Shown in pieces: positions 49,124-61,189 of a stretch of 64,000 nt of DNA (its first letter is position 1; each line of letters opens with the position of its first letter). The notes beneath the pieces are model-generated. The model worked only from the letters and a program-made list of their open reading frames with translations, ran no database searches and was not told where the DNA came from. The stretch spans positions 1,000,001 to 1,064,000 of the forward strand of contig JAKOGI010000121.1 of the NCBI GenBank assembly GCA_029747015.1, read 5' to 3'. A program made the position numbers and the translations under genes. Source of the DNA: Carnegiea gigantea. Its lineage: Eukaryota; Streptophyta; Magnoliopsida; Caryophyllales; Cactaceae.

Positions 49124-52092
49124 CTAACGATGTGTGATGAGGGTCAAGCTGGAATTTGCGTCCAAAACAGCAAGAGGTGGAGCGGCAACAGTATCATTGT
49201 CACTGACTACTTGCAGAGGCTCCAAGGAGTCAACAATATCTCTCATAAGGGGCCTAGCCTTGGGGTTGCGGTTCAAGCAATGGTAAGCTAACATGGCCGC
49301 CTTCTGCACTCCTTTGATGGGATAATCTTCCCCTAATCTAGGATCAACTATGTTCAAAAGCTTCTTCTTTTCTTTCAGCAACGGCACTGCCCAATCCGTT
49401 AGGTTTTGTTCCCGTGCTGGTCGTGACTTGTCCAGGGATTTCCTCCCTGTTACAAGTTCAAGTAGAACCACCCCAAAACTATAAACATCACTTCTTGGAG
49501 TCAAATGCCCTGCAGCCCATACATATATTAGAAATCATCAAATATACAAGACATATGTGCAACAAAATGTTAACTTACGAAAATTTATAGATGATATTGA
49601 TAGTTATTATCCAAGTCAATTAAGTTTACCTGTCATTATGTACTCTGGAGCTGCATAGCCATATGTTCCCATGATACGCGTAGAAACATGAGATTTATCT
49701 CCAACAGGCCCATCCTTGGCCAGGCCAAAATCTGAAAGCTTTGCATTGTAGTCCTACAAATCAAATCCAATCCACGCAGTCAGTCTTTCATTAGAATCGA
49801 ACCTAGGTGGATGATTAGGTTTCTCAGAAAACAAGGAAAGGCGATCAGTGTCCGGTGAGGATCATCACGTTGGCTGATCCAAAGCCTAAGCTAGATAATT
49901 TGCAAGTTTACACCCAAAAACCAGACCCAAGTTTTCATTTGATTTGCTACCACAAGAAAGAAGTAGGCGTGCGGGTGTAAGTTTTGGCTAGCCACGCTTA
50001 GCTTGAAAAACTACCTCTGATAAGAACAGTAGTATGTAGTATTGCTGCAAGTAATGTAGCATCCCTTCAAGCAAGATCGGGATATATATGTAAGTACTAA
50101 CCACGTCGAGCAAGATGTTAGAAGTCTTGAAGTCTCGATAAATGACAGGTTTCTCAGCATCGTGTAAATAAGCAAGGCCCTTTGCAGCTCCTAATGCAAT
50201 CCTCATTCTAATAGACCAAGGCAGGGGAGGCAGAACTCCTAGAAAAGAGGATGATGTGGGGAGATTAATTAGCATGATGACAAGGAAAACTGCTAATTAT
50301 CAGAGCCATATCCCTCTCCCCAGCAAAAATGGGCAGGTTCAGAACATGGAATGAACTTGACAAAACAGCAGTGTCATGACTTACTCGAAAACAAATTGTT
50401 CTCCACACTACCCCGAGGCATATATTCATAGATCAGAACACGATGGTCATCTTCGCAGCAATATCCAATAAGCTTCACTAAGTTTGGGTGTGAAAGTTGT
50501 CCCAAAAATATGACTTCTGCCTGGGAATGAAAATGAAAAAGAACTGTCTAAAATGCAATAGATGGGTCACTACTCACTAGCATAATCATCGCTTTCGAAA
50601 TGTGCATTTTGTTTATAACAAACCATCCTCTATTTTAACTTGTTTATCATCAAATTATTATTTTTAGCTGTATGAAATCATTCTTAAGTTAAGTATGGCT
50701 TCATGGGACCGCACTTTCTGTCACCATATTGATCATATTAAAATGAACAAGAAACACTATATTAAATCAAGTATAAATGCTAAAGTGGTTTGGGTAGCCT
50801 CGTCCTTTGGAGACAGCATTATATTAGTTAAAGGTGGTTGAAGTAAAATTGCCCTTCAAAATGCACATTTTGTAAATAGAAGCCCTAGTTAGAGGTGGTT
50901 GTATACCAATGACTTGTTAGAGTTGTTCTTTCAACTGACTTTCTGACTGTTTAGTTCTGTTCAATTTAACTAAACCAAACCAACACAACCCAAACTTATT
51001 TTCTATAGATTTTTGTCCACATTCCCCTTCTTCTAGTTCAACAACTCCTCCCGTCCCTTTCATGTCCTTCCACTTCTCTAATCAAGCTAAACATTAATGA
51101 GTACTTTTCCGTCCAAAAGAACAGGCCCTTAGCGAAAAAGAATAGTGCCCTTAATACCATACATGTGAGTGCAATATCTAACATCAATTCCATTAAAAAT
51201 GAGGAAGTAGGAGTGGTTACCAGCCATTCTCTATGACCCTGACAGCTATTGTCCCCATCATGAACCTTAACCGCGACTTGAAGAGGTTGGATTCCTTCCC
51301 TTAAGTCTTCTGTAATGAAGCCTTTATAAACACGTCCAAAGCCCCCTCCACCCAGCAAGTGGTCAGGCCTAAAATTGTCAGTAATTACCTTGAGCTCTTC
51401 GAAGGTGAAAGCAATCAGTGGATTTGCAGCTGAATCACGTCGTAGATCCTCTACTTCCTTGGCATTTGAAGGCAACTTGCTATCATCATATCTGGTGTTC
51501 TTTGACGGGCTTCCATATTTTTCAGGGTCTGAATAACATTCCATATATATGATAACTATAGTGCTCTTCATAAGAATTTTACATCAACCTACTTGGTCAA
51601 GATCCAATACAACAGTTGGCTGGACAAACCTTTCTGTGATTCAGGGCACTTTAATGAAACAGGGCAACAGCACTATACAATTGTTTTTGGTTGGTTGGGT
51701 TTTACCAACTTTTTTCCCGTCTTCATCAGTAACAGCCGATGTGGGTAGAATTTAAACCTAACAATCTAATACCTACTGACAAATGAAAGATTTTATGGGC
51801 TATGCTAATTGGCCCGCACACACCTGGAAATATTTTTCTCTATGCTGAATTTTGATGGGGTGAGTAAATAACAATGCTATTCCTACTACCTAATAGTACC
51901 TACACAGACAGTTTTTAAAATTATAATTTCTTTTTGAGATTTTTTTTCTTTTTTTAGGGGCATGGGGGTGGAGGTAAGGGGTTGAGTAAATCAATCAAGG
52001 AGTGCAGATAGAGAGAAACCTGAGTGGGAGTTGGAGGAGATTTTGAGGGTTGAAGAATGATGAGAGTCCCATCCACACCAGCAATTACCCAT
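49124..52092 (-). CDS. PBL16-like: RLCK-VII Ser/Thr kinase, PBL16-like, six exons
   Basis: Exons on the minus strand are 52020-52092, 51221-51528, 50385-50520, 50102-50238, 49630-49753 and 49124-49509. All have GT/AG borders and join in frame to 387 codons. The N-terminus MGNCWC offers Gly2 for myristoylation and Cys4/Cys6 for palmitoylation, so it is expected at the plasma membrane. Kinase motifs are the Gly loop [11 protein letters not shown] (84-94), VAVKV with Lys112, the catalytic loop YRDFKTSN (Asp208, Lys210, Asn213), DFG at 226-228, then [15 protein letters not shown] and [19 protein letters not shown]. The order and the KVHDGDNS segment fit Arabidopsis PBL16 best among RLCK-VII members I know. 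The family relays receptor signals in immunity and development. The donor of exon 4 is taken at GTG|GTTAGT, because it restores the family length at LLDVDYNAK. It is intact. Confidence 0.92.
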
Positions 52093-52372
52093 CTTTGTGA
52101 TGCCTTCTTTGATTTAGCTTTCTGGGTTTAATCTCCGAATATCAAAACGCCATCAGCCTCATCTGAACAAGAACAAGAAGAAGATACTGATGTTGCAGTT
52201 AGCTCCACCCAGAAACTTCAGCCTGTTATTGCTGGGAATTAGATGGAGGGAATTAGGCCTACCAATGAGTGCTTTAAATTGAGGTTGATCAATAGTAGTA
52301 GGACAAGCTAAGTGGAACAAAAAGAGAGAAAAATTCAAGTTTAAGAGTAGTGTAGTGCAGGAGTAGGATAGT

Positions 52373-52381
52373 CATATATAG
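52373..52381 (-). promoter_or_regulatory. Probable TATA box of the kinase gene
   Basis: CTATATATG on the minus strand lies about 280 bases upstream of the start codon. The leader in between has AAGAAG/CTTCTT-rich sequence, as in plant 5' UTRs. Confidence 0.4.
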
Positions 52382-52399
52382 TAGTGTGAAAGATAAGCA

Positions 52400-53220
52400 C
52401 ATTTTTCTTGTTAATTCAAGATCACAATCATGATTGGTAAGCTGAGCTGGTGAACGAATCATGGGCATGGCATCATGCGGTCAGTATGAGACCTTCACTC
52501 AGTGCCTGCTCAGTGCGCCTTTGCCTTTTTTAAAAAAAAAAAAAAATTGGATCAAACCCAAAAAAAGGAGACAAAAATAAATTTGTTAATTAAGACCTTT
52601 TTCTTTTGCAAAATGATAAATATCTTGTTAGAAATTACAAAATATGTTTTCAGTGTCTTATCTTCACATAAAAAGTATATTATTATATACTAAATTGAAA
52701 AAAAAATGATATGATTAAATAATGCAAGGATGTCACAATTTATAACTTGTGTAAAATTATATTTTTATAAATTTTCACATTTATAAAATTATATGTATAA
52801 TATACTTTTGCAAATAGGGTTGATCTGTTTAGGATATCAATTTGTATTTATTGACACAGCAACATTAACAACAACACCACCTTTCAGTGTGGGTCCCACT
52901 TTCGCGGGGTTTGGGGAGATCCAGTTATGGGCAACCTTGCCTCTACCGCCATTCTTACCTATAAAGAGGTTGATTCCAAGAGACTCATAGAAAAGAATTT
53001 TATAGAGGAAAGATTTTGTGAAAATATTTAATGGGAAAATTAAGGACACATATCAAGAAATGACCAAGATATATTAAAAGGACTAGTTGCTGAAGTTAAG
53101 TAACATAAGAACAATCTATTAGAGGAAGGTGATATACCTTAACAGCTCAAGGTAAGTAAACGATGATTCCTTCCATAAGAAAGTACTACCTGCATACAAA
53201 CACGACATGCGAGAAAATCA
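52400..53220. other. AT-rich intergenic DNA, no gene
   Basis: It has an A14 tract near 52532 and AT-rich sequence. A GC-richer stretch at 52855-52985 may be a repeat fragment but was not identified. Confidence 0.45.
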
Positions 53221-53224
53221 CTAT

Positions 53225-53630
53225 CAGCACTATGCCACTGCACCAAAAGACAACTACGGGGTGGACTCTCTGCGATCTAAGATCCTAATCCTATCCCGCC
53301 ACTACTTTCTATTCTGAGCCAGGTCCTCCGTCAAACCGACAACTTTCAAGTCCTCTCTAATCATCTCATCCAAACTCTTCTTTAGTCGTCCCTTCCTTCT
53401 TTTGCCTTCGGATATGTTGATCATCTCACATCTCCTCACTGGAGCGTCCACACTCCTCCTTTTCACATGGTCAAACTATCGAAGTTTTGTTTATCTCTTC
53501 TTATCTTCGATGGGAGTTACTTTAACTAAGTTTCGGATAACTCCATTTCTAATTCTGTCTATCCTCGAATTCTCATACATCCACCTAATCATTCTCATCT
53601 CTGCTACCAATATTTATTAACACAGCAGAT
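53225..53630 (-). mobile_element. RTE-type LINE fragment, ORF2 C-terminus
   Basis: The minus strand gives EMRMIRWMYENSRIDRIRN, a shift, then FDHVKRRSVDAPVRRCEMI, KRRKGRLKKSLDEMIREDLK and LTEDLAQNRK-stop-WRDRIR. This string (R-W-M, D-H-V-x-RR, P-VRR, KGR-x-KK, EDL) is the known C-terminal end of plant RTE LINE ORF2. It is 5'-truncated and interrupted by stops. Confidence 0.8.
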
Positions 53631-53821
53631 GAATATGAAATGTTTACAAAATATATAATTTAAATTAATATAAAATATTTAAGAACGTCTTACTATAAGA
53701 CACATGTCATGACCCTTTTTTTTTTTTAGGTGTATTTTCATTGCTCTGTTTGAAACCCTAGTGACAAATGAATGTGCATTGGGCATTTGAGCTCTCCAAA
53801 TTACAGAGAGAGGGAGAGAGA

Positions 53822-54160
53822 ATGGAGGTGGGTTCGACGAGAGAGAAGGATAAGAATAAGCAGAAGAGTGAGACACCAAAACCCCCATTTGTTATAGCCA
53901 AAGATGACACCAAGCCTGTGCTTCAGGACCCTGTAAATTTCCTTCTTTTTTCCTCTAATTTAAGCAAGCATTTCTTCTTCGTTTTTTCTTTTTCTGGGTT
54001 TTGTAAATTGGAGATTACTGACAAATGCGTGTTTGATTGACTGATTGATTGATGATGGTATTGATAGTTATGGAGCTCGGATCCAACCCAGGCTGAAGAA
54101 GCAGTGCTCCGATTGCCGCCATTTCCCTTCACTCTTCGATCGAATGCTCAGTCCAAGTGA
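53822..54160 (+). CDS. Tiny two-exon plant gene, 67 aa
   Basis: Exon 1 (53822-53932) starts MEVGSTREKDKNKQKSETPK and continues FVIAKDDTKPVLQDP up to GTAAAT. Exon 2 (54068-54160) starts after TTGATAG and reads LWSSDPTQAEEAVLRLPPFP to TGA. The two join in phase with good splice sites. The product is hydrophilic and basic at its start, with no signal peptide or membrane helix. The block AKDDTKPVLQDP…AV-LRLPPFP looks like a conserved small plant protein, but I cannot name it. An upstream in-frame Met at 53768 would add 18 residues; the later Met is preferred because it follows a purine-rich context and starts the conserved part. Confidence 0.6.
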
Positions 54161-55435
54161 AGTCATTCACTCAGTACTTAGAAATTTTTCCTGCCCTAAA
54201 AGGAAAATTAATTGGTAAACTCTTACTTGTAGGAATTTCCACTTCATCTTTGTGCTGTAGTTGCTTTGAGAATGAATTTCTGATGTACTGGATGATTCTT
54301 GATTCCGCAATAAGAAAGATTGTGGCTTCAACTTTGTGTTGTGTCTGTACTCTTTAGTTAAGTAATCCTGAATTATGACTCCAACTTTATGCCTCAACGC
54401 TTCGCTTGGTACAAATTAAGTGCTGAAACATACTAGTGTATTCTACAGTTTCTGGTATATTGTAGATGGTCAAGAGTCCAGTGGAATTGTGTTCTTAGAG
54501 TAAGTCCCATCACCATCTATGAATTTGCAAACAAGAATTCAATTTCCACGGTTCACCCCCCTCCAACCCGAAGTTCGCAGAGTATGACATAGTGCATTTA
54601 GACTTTTGAGTTAGCAAATGCGTCGGTTCAGTTTGGGTTGAACCATTTAGAAAGTGCGTCCTATGCCCAAAAACAGTGAAGGGGCAGCAAAATTATTTGG
54701 ATTCTTTCAAGCTTTCATCTAGATGCCAAGTCTGCTTTCTATAGATGGTGGAATGTGCCGTCATGCCGATTAATCTTGATTAAAGACCATGTCATTTCTC
54801 TTTGTCCACAGAGTCAAACAAGTCGCAAAGAAGTAGGATCATGTCATCCATAGCTTTCTATTCAGCTTTCTTCAGATAGGCATGTGAATCCCGCCAGTGA
54901 TCAAAAAGGCTTTTCACATAACCTAGAAGAGTTGTTTGTACACCCAAGCTTTGAAGGCCATAGCACTAGATTTTCCAGCTGAAGCTGCATTGCACAAGCA
55001 AATGAGCCTCTATTCTTCACTTTGATGGCCTACATTGTGCTGCTGCTGCTCCGGTGTCCCTCTCTGACAGCATGTCTTTTGCATTCTATTTCCCAAGGAC
55101 TAATACTATTACCATAATTTCAACATGTGGAGCTGCCAAGTTCGACCAGACCTGATTTGTGATGTTATCCACCTGAGATGAACTTGATTCTTTTCTTCCA
55201 ATGTGCTCGGTCAATCTTTTTACCCCCCCCCCCAAAAAAAAGAACTTGCTGTTCTCTTCCTCTAATGATATCTCTTTTTGAGCAAGCCAAATGAAACTAA
55301 AAATGCACTAAAGACACTGTGTTATATGCAAGTCATTCCATCGAGATATGAGTGACCAAAACATCTGATTATCCCAACAACCAAAATGGATAACAGAATC
55401 TTTGAACTTCAAATCCGCTAAGCTAACCATGGAGG
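54161..55435. other. 3' flank and unassigned DNA
   Basis: No clear gene. Sequence at 54860-55060 has moderately coding-like composition on the minus strand but is full of stops. A C-then-A homopolymer lies near 55222-55240. Confidence 0.4.
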
Positions 55436-55440
55436 TCATA

Positions 55441-55690
55441 CCTAACAACCATAAATGCACAAAGGTTCTCGTTTGAGTCTTGGTCAGCATCTTTCATTCT
55501 TTTCTTGCAAACATATCTGTATGTATCTTCGCGCAGTTGTTGGGTTGCTTCCAAGTCGGCTGGTGGGTTGATCTGAATATTGAGCTTCTGCTGCGGATCT
55601 TTGCAAAGGGCAGCAATCACTGATGTAACCAAATTGACAGGTCTTTTGGCATAATTCGGATTAAATCGCTTTCATTCTAGTAGACCTCTG
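55441..55690 (-). pseudogene. Unrecognised exon-like fragment
   Basis: The minus strand is open for about 80 codons (RFNPNYAKRPVNLVTSVIAA, KLNIQINPPADLEATQQL, YRYVCKKRMKDADQDSNENL). It then meets a strong donor, GTTGTTAG|GTATGA, at about 55441. The composition is that of a real protein. No start, partner exon or family could be found; a retained fragment of a host gene is most likely. Confidence 0.35.
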
Positions 55691-55699
55691 ATTTCATTG

Positions 55700-56192
55700 A
55701 TTACTTCTCTAAGATGAGGTAAGCCATACAATCACCCAGCTTGAAACTGATTGATTAATCCTTTTTCAGGGTGATTCTCCAGAGGATGACTCGAGGAGAG
55801 TGTTTTGCGTCTGTAAAATTATTTGCTATCCCCTTATATTATTGCTAGGTCTTAGTTTTATGCTAAGCAAAATCTCCTTTGAATTAGAATTATAATCATA
55901 TACATCCCCTGCGTTTTATGTGAATCTTTTTTATACCCCTCCTCTTTTTCCCTCATTACTTGACCCACTTGAGTATGCAAAGAGGGGTCAAGTAAATGTT
56001 TATTCCGATGAGATGTAGTTATGGGGCAAAATCACACCTATTGTGTAATTAAGACCATACACTTTCTATTTACTCCTCTCTTTCTCACTCATATGTATAT
56101 CATTCCTCTTCGTTCATTCAGATCGACTTCTATCATTTTTCTCTTTTTATCATCCCTTTCCATGATTGAGGAGCTTACATTTGTTACTACTA
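55700..56192. other. Intergenic, no gene
   Basis: AT-rich DNA without recognised features, up to the target site of the MITE at 56201. Confidence 0.4.
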
Positions 56193-56200
56193 TGCATACT

Positions 56201-56846
56201 GCAGTGGCGGATCTAGGGTTTTGAATTAAGGATGTCCACCTACGAACATTCATCACCACATGTACCATAAAATAAAGTTTAAACAATACATCAAACATTA
56301 CAATAATGTAATATTACAATTGTCCTTTACGTTTTTTCATTTTTTGGGATCGATACGTAATAAAATCATTTGAGCACAAGCAATTAGAACTAATTAAAAT
56401 TATCAAATGATGAAAATTGAAACCCTAACTAACTATCTTAGCCAGCAAACCTACTGTGGCTGACTGGCTATGGTGCTCGTGCTTGCTCGGACGGCTTGGT
56501 GGTGGACTAGTGACTGGTCACCGTTAGCCAAGCCGATTGCAGCAGAACACGAAAGGGAAAAGCAAAGTGATTGAGAGTTGAGTGTTGCGTGGGAATGGAC
56601 TGGGCTTTTTTTTTTTTTTTTTTTTTAAATGAAGCCTGGCTGCCTGGGAATGGACCGCGTCCAAGGCTTCAAGTTCAAGCAGTCCACTAAGTCAGCCAAG
56701 GTTAAGTCTAAAATTTTTTTGGATCTTTTTTAGAGGTATCCACTTATAATATTTTTACAGAGTCCAAATAAGGTTGTTAGGGTTTTTTTTTTGGGGGCTA
56801 GGGGTGTCCATGGACACCCCTAACTTAGTCATAAATCCGCTCCTGG
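56201..56846. mobile_element. hAT-type MITE, ~645 bp
   Basis: The left end GCAGTGGCGGATCTAGG and the inverse of the right end (CCAGGAGCGGATTTATG) form imperfect inverted repeats. TGCATAC is duplicated outside (56193-56199 and 56847-56853), compatible with the 8-bp hAT target duplication with one changed base. Subterminal palindrome TGTCCATGGACA lies near the right end. There is a T22-type run near 56607 and no coding. Confidence 0.75.
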
Positions 56847-57073
56847 TGCATACAAAGAAGGGCGGCTGAACTCCATTCCTCTCTCTATCAAGGTGAGTTT
56901 CATCTATCTTAAATAGAAAATATAAGTTATGGTTCTAAATTGATCTAATTTTGATATTGAATTGTTGGGGAATTTATGGGTTCACTGGTGGGAATTGTGT
57001 ACGAAAAATTCAATTTGATATTATGACATTAATATTGTGATACTTGTTGTACCTTGTATGTAATTGGTGTAGC

Positions 57074-57497
57074 CATGGATGGGAATTCAAGCTATAGGTC
57101 TCACGAAGCTTGACAAGGAAGGATTCATTATCCCAAAGATAGGGGACTATTTGAAATGGAGTATCTTGTTTCTAAACCTGACAAGAACTTCATGAGGCCA
57201 TACTATGGTTGTGTTAATTGTGGAGCTTTCATGTTATAAGCAGAGAAAGAAGACAATGTGTTTAGAAGAGCTATAAGAGGAAGACAAAGAAGCAATGAGC
57301 ATGGAAGCAAGCTGATCAGAATCAATGAATTCAAAGATGTGAAAGAGCACCTAACAAGTATGTACAAGGAGATAACATAAGGTAGGAAGGAATCAAAAGC
57401 AACCTTAGAAAAGACATATGATGCAGTTAGGGAGATTATATTGTTAAACATAGGGATCTTCTTTCTGTTAGTTGTAACTTCAGCTACCAAGGCTTGA
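57074..57497 (+). pseudogene. GRF zinc finger plus transmembrane protein, broken
   Basis: The frame carries EYLVSKPDKNFMRPYYGCVN then CGAFML-stop-AEKEDNVF, the second half of a GRF finger (R-x-Y-x-G-C-x-x-C-G-x-F). A charged helix follows (FKDVKEHLTSMYKEIT), and a hydrophobic C-terminus (EIILLNIGIFFLLVVTSATKA-type) ends at 57495-57497. Stops lie near 57107, at the W position after FML, and near 57378. It has the same design as the locus at 1747-2309 but a different sequence. It is probably a pseudogene. Confidence 0.5.
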
Positions 57498-57911
57498 GCA
57501 GGTCCCTGTGAATGTAATGAAGGGCGGGTGTTTTAGAAGGGGGTGAATTGGTGCCAAAGATCCTAACAGTATTTTGTGAATTATATCTTAAAGTTGTATT
57601 ACCCATCACTCACATTTTCCTAGTATCAAGCATGATTGATGAGTGAGCATGTATTGTATGGGGTAATCGCATTTGGGTATCCTCACGTTTTAGCTTTTTA
57701 TTTTTTTTAACCCTGAACTTTTCGAATTAATATTTTAGTACCTCTAGGTTTATGTAATTTAATTTTTAGGTACCCTTTGTTTTTTCTTAAATCTCTGAAC
57801 TTTTCATAATTTGCAATTTAAACCCAACATTTAAAAAGTTACTTTCGAAAATTTTAATTTTGTGCATGTGCATTTTCTCCCAGTAAGTAGTATTTTCGAT
57901 CCTTTTTCAAT

Positions 57912-57923
57912 TGGTATCAGAGC
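57912..57923 (+). other. Copy 2: tRNA-Met primer binding site
   Basis: TGGTATCAGAGC is a perfect 12-base match to the initiator-Met primer site, in the leader 68 bases before the first ORF. The corresponding part is deleted in copy 1. Confidence 0.9.
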
Positions 57924-57991
57924 CACGTGATCAAAAATAATTAAGAATATTAAGCTAATTAATGACTGATTAAGCTAATTAATTGTGATTA

Positions 57992-58300
57992 ATGTTTGAA
58001 TCATCACCTGCATGCCCTGGTCCTAATTATTCATATATTGTGCACTCACCAGAAGGTGATACCTCATTAGCACCTCAATTAACCTATATTACTGATCTAA
58101 TTTTAGAATTAAAAGCAGAATTAGCTAAAATTAAGACTGAACTTAATGAGCTTAAGAATCAGTTAACTGTAGTGCATATTTCTCTTATTAACGAAGTTAG
58201 GCATAGCGAAAAAGCTACTCCCAGTATTAGTACTTCTTTCAGCATAACTATCCTTTCCAAAATCCAAAAAACAAGACTCTATTTCCTTTATAAGAGATAA
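57992..58300 (+). pseudogene. Copy 2: coiled-coil N-terminal ORF
   Basis: The open frame of 102 codons has a central heptad-rich stretch (LILELKAELAKIKTEL, NELKNQLTVV), likely a coiled coil. Small coiled-coil proteins precede the coat protein in several Caulimoviridae. A stop and shift separate it from the next frame. Confidence 0.65.
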
Positions 58301-58399
58301 AAATTCAAAAAGTAGGAAAAAAATCTGGTGAAAAAACGACTGAAAAAAAAGAAAAAAAAGATGGAGTATAAGTAGTATACTCTTGATAAACTACAAAAG

Positions 58400-59650
58400 A
58401 TGTTCGAAAAAGAACAAAACCCAGAAGAACTAAACAAAATCATGAGCGCCATTAGTTATAAATATGACGTTTTATCTAATGAAAATGAAGAAACTAATAA
58501 TGTCCAATTAGAAGAAGAAACATATCCGCAAATAAATCTGATTAAATCAGAAGATCTCAATATACTATTATTAGAAGAAATAAGAAGAAAATTGGATAAA
58601 AAATATGGTAAAATAACTGTTGAATATGAGATTAATGAGATCGGTGAAGAACTCGACTTAGGTGAATCGGAGACCAATCTAGTTAACAATGTCGTTCCTA
58701 AGTCTGAAGATTTTGGTGAACCTTCTAGAAGAAATACTCATTTGTTAAGACCTAGGTACGTCTCAGCAGGACGTACAAGCAATTTTTTCTTTGGGTTCAT
58801 CCCAAGAAAAATCACAACCTTTGAAGAAATTGGCTTTACTTCAATTAGTCAAACATGATACATATTAAACATCGATGGAGCCCGTAATAGAGAAAAAATA
58901 TTTGACCACTGGAAAAGAGGAATGAATAGTATCTTAAACCTAAACACTATATGGACGGTTGCAAATTTTCTAAATTATATCGAGCATAGTTTTTTGGGTA
59001 TTGTAGCTAATTGGTATGATTCATTAAGCAAAGAAGGTAAACATACATTAAGAATAATGGAAGCACCAGCAGTTATGCTCAGAAATTTATGTAAGGAACT
59101 AGAGACTGAATTCATTAGAGCTAAACTTGATTCTGAAGAGAAAGCAAGAGAATGACAAAGAAAAATTAGTAACATAGAATTATGAGATATGAGATATCTT
59201 AAAAATTATATTACTGAATTCAGTCAGTATTATTACAAAATTGGGCATAATGAAACCAATCTTGATATGTTCTATGACAAATTGCCATGTCCGATAAATT
59301 TCATAATTAATGAAAAATACATGGCTTGGTTTGAACGAACAGATGTTATTGATACCCTTGATTCAAGAATTTCTTATTTACGAAATGGATCAATGAACAA
59401 TATCTTGATCTCCAGAAGCAGAAGAAGATAAAGAAGCAATTCTTAACTTGTTGGGATTCACCTCATAAATGGGGAAAAGAACTTGAAAAATGAAGGAAAA
59501 GAAAATTTTGTAAGAAAAATAGCTTTAACAAGCAAGGTGGCGAGAAATATAGAAAAAAATATTATTATAATAAATCAAGTCCTAAAAAAACAACTGTAAA
59601 TATTGGGCATATGGAGAAGTAAGGCATTATGCTAATGAATGCAAAAATAG
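58400..59650 (+). pseudogene. Copy 2: coat-protein region with zinc knuckle
   Basis: An acidic N-terminal part (58400-58857) is followed by segments at 58880-59155 (ANWYDSL, LCKELETEFI) and 59189-59431, then a basic stretch and a zinc knuckle at 59595-59642. The knuckle keeps Cys, His and the last Cys, but the second Cys is Trp (CKYW…HYANEC). Stops lie at 58856, 59153, 59183 and after 59428. This matches the acidic-core-basic-knuckle layout of caulimovirid coat proteins. Confidence 0.7.
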
Positions 59651-59675
59651 GAAGAATAACAAACTGATTGAAACT

Positions 59676-60600
59676 TTGAGAAGCCTAGATTATGTTGAGT
59701 TTAGTGAAGATGAGGCACTAGACCTAACTCTAAGTAACAACAAAGGAATTGTTGAAATTATATTGGATAATGAATATAAAGAAAGTGATTATGAAAAAAT
59801 AACTCATATGATGGAAAGTAGTTCGGTTAACCTTAGTGATTTTCAAGAAGAAGAGTTTGTTGTAGATAATGATCATGAAGAAGTCAAATGAGACTGGGTT
59901 CTTCCTATAATCCAAATGGACATGATCTATAAAAAATTCATCTTTCAATTAAAAAGTAAATATGTATGTAAAATAATGGAAGGAGATCTTGAGATAAAAG
60001 ATTGTGAGTATAACATTGGAAAAGTTAACCTCATTAATTGAGAGAATATCCTTAAGTATAACAAAGATAGAAAATATAGGTATATCCATATCGAAAGTGT
60101 CCAAGTTCGAATCAATCCATCACAATATTATGGTAAATATATTGATCTTTATGCTTTACTCTGTGATATTGAGCACACCAAATTTAATAATCAGATCATC
60201 ACAGAGATAAAAACCAATTTATGTAATGTGTCAGTAGGCTTCAACTACCGACCTGAATTTTATGTGAGTCTAAAAGATAAATTTGCTAAAATTTTTTTAT
60301 CTCTTAAGATAAAAACAGTTGGGATAAATATGAAAAGAGGAGGATATCCTTTAAGGATATTTTAAAAAATTATCTACAAATTAGATAATACAATAAACTC
60401 CAAGACTAAGGTAACAATGATAGAGGTAGAAAAATTTGAGAGCCCTACCCATATGCAAAAGATTCAAATGATTAAGTCTAATCCTCTGGAGGTAAAAATC
60501 GGTCGTTCATGGATATTTAGCTTTGCCAATCCTACAGAGATCAATAAGAAAAATATAATAAAGATTGATGAGGAAGCTAAAATCACCATTAAACCTTAAT
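59676..60600 (+). pseudogene. Copy 2: movement-protein-like region
   Basis: An acidic linker (59676-59888) leads to a stretch from 59930 with SVQVRINPSQYYG, IDLYALLCDIEHTKFNNQI and EFYVSLKDKFAKIF, the pattern of the 30K-type movement protein of Caulimoviridae. Stops at 59889 and 60039 and a shift near 60120 break it. The C-terminal part (60417-60599) is open. Confidence 0.65.
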
Positions 60601-60859
60601 TATTAAGAAGTATGAGTACAAGGACAGATTGAAGAGAAGGATCTTCATCAGTTAAAGAAGAGTTTATAGAAGATGATACAATTAGCATGACAAGTGAAAT
60701 GAGTAGAATGAGTTTTGAGGCTGCAACACTCAGTATAGATCGAATTATGAGTCTAGATAGAAAGGTCATTGGGTACAAAACTAGAACTGTTAGTGAACCA
60801 ATCTTTGAGGATGAATTAGTCAAAAACATGACTACGAAAATATGATATGATGCTACCAA

Positions 60860-61180
60860 TACAAACCCTAATAGCATCTATATTCCACTAAAGGTATGTT
60901 TAGAAGGATATAATAAATATAAATTGTGTGCTTATATAGATAGTGGTTGTTCTGTATGCTTTGGAAAAAAATCATTATTTTCAGAATTCATGTGAAAAAA
61001 AGCGAAAAATTCATTCCAAGTAAGGATAGCTGATAATAGCATTATGAGTCAAAATGAGGCAATAGAAGGGTTATTCATAGAATTAGGAGTCCAATACATT
61101 ATACCAGTTCTATGGGTTACTAATCAACCCTCTCATGATATGATTATTGGAAATAATTTTCAAAAATTATACTCTCCAAG
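60860..61180 (+). pseudogene. Copy 2: aspartic protease
   Basis: The catalytic D-S-G lies at 60939-60947 (AYIDSGCSVCFGKK). A later part (VLWVTNQPSHDMIIGNNFQK) carries the conserved D-x-I-I-G-x-x-F pattern. It is broken by a stop near 60993 and then by the MITE. Confidence 0.78.
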
Positions 61181-61189
61181 CACCCAAAC

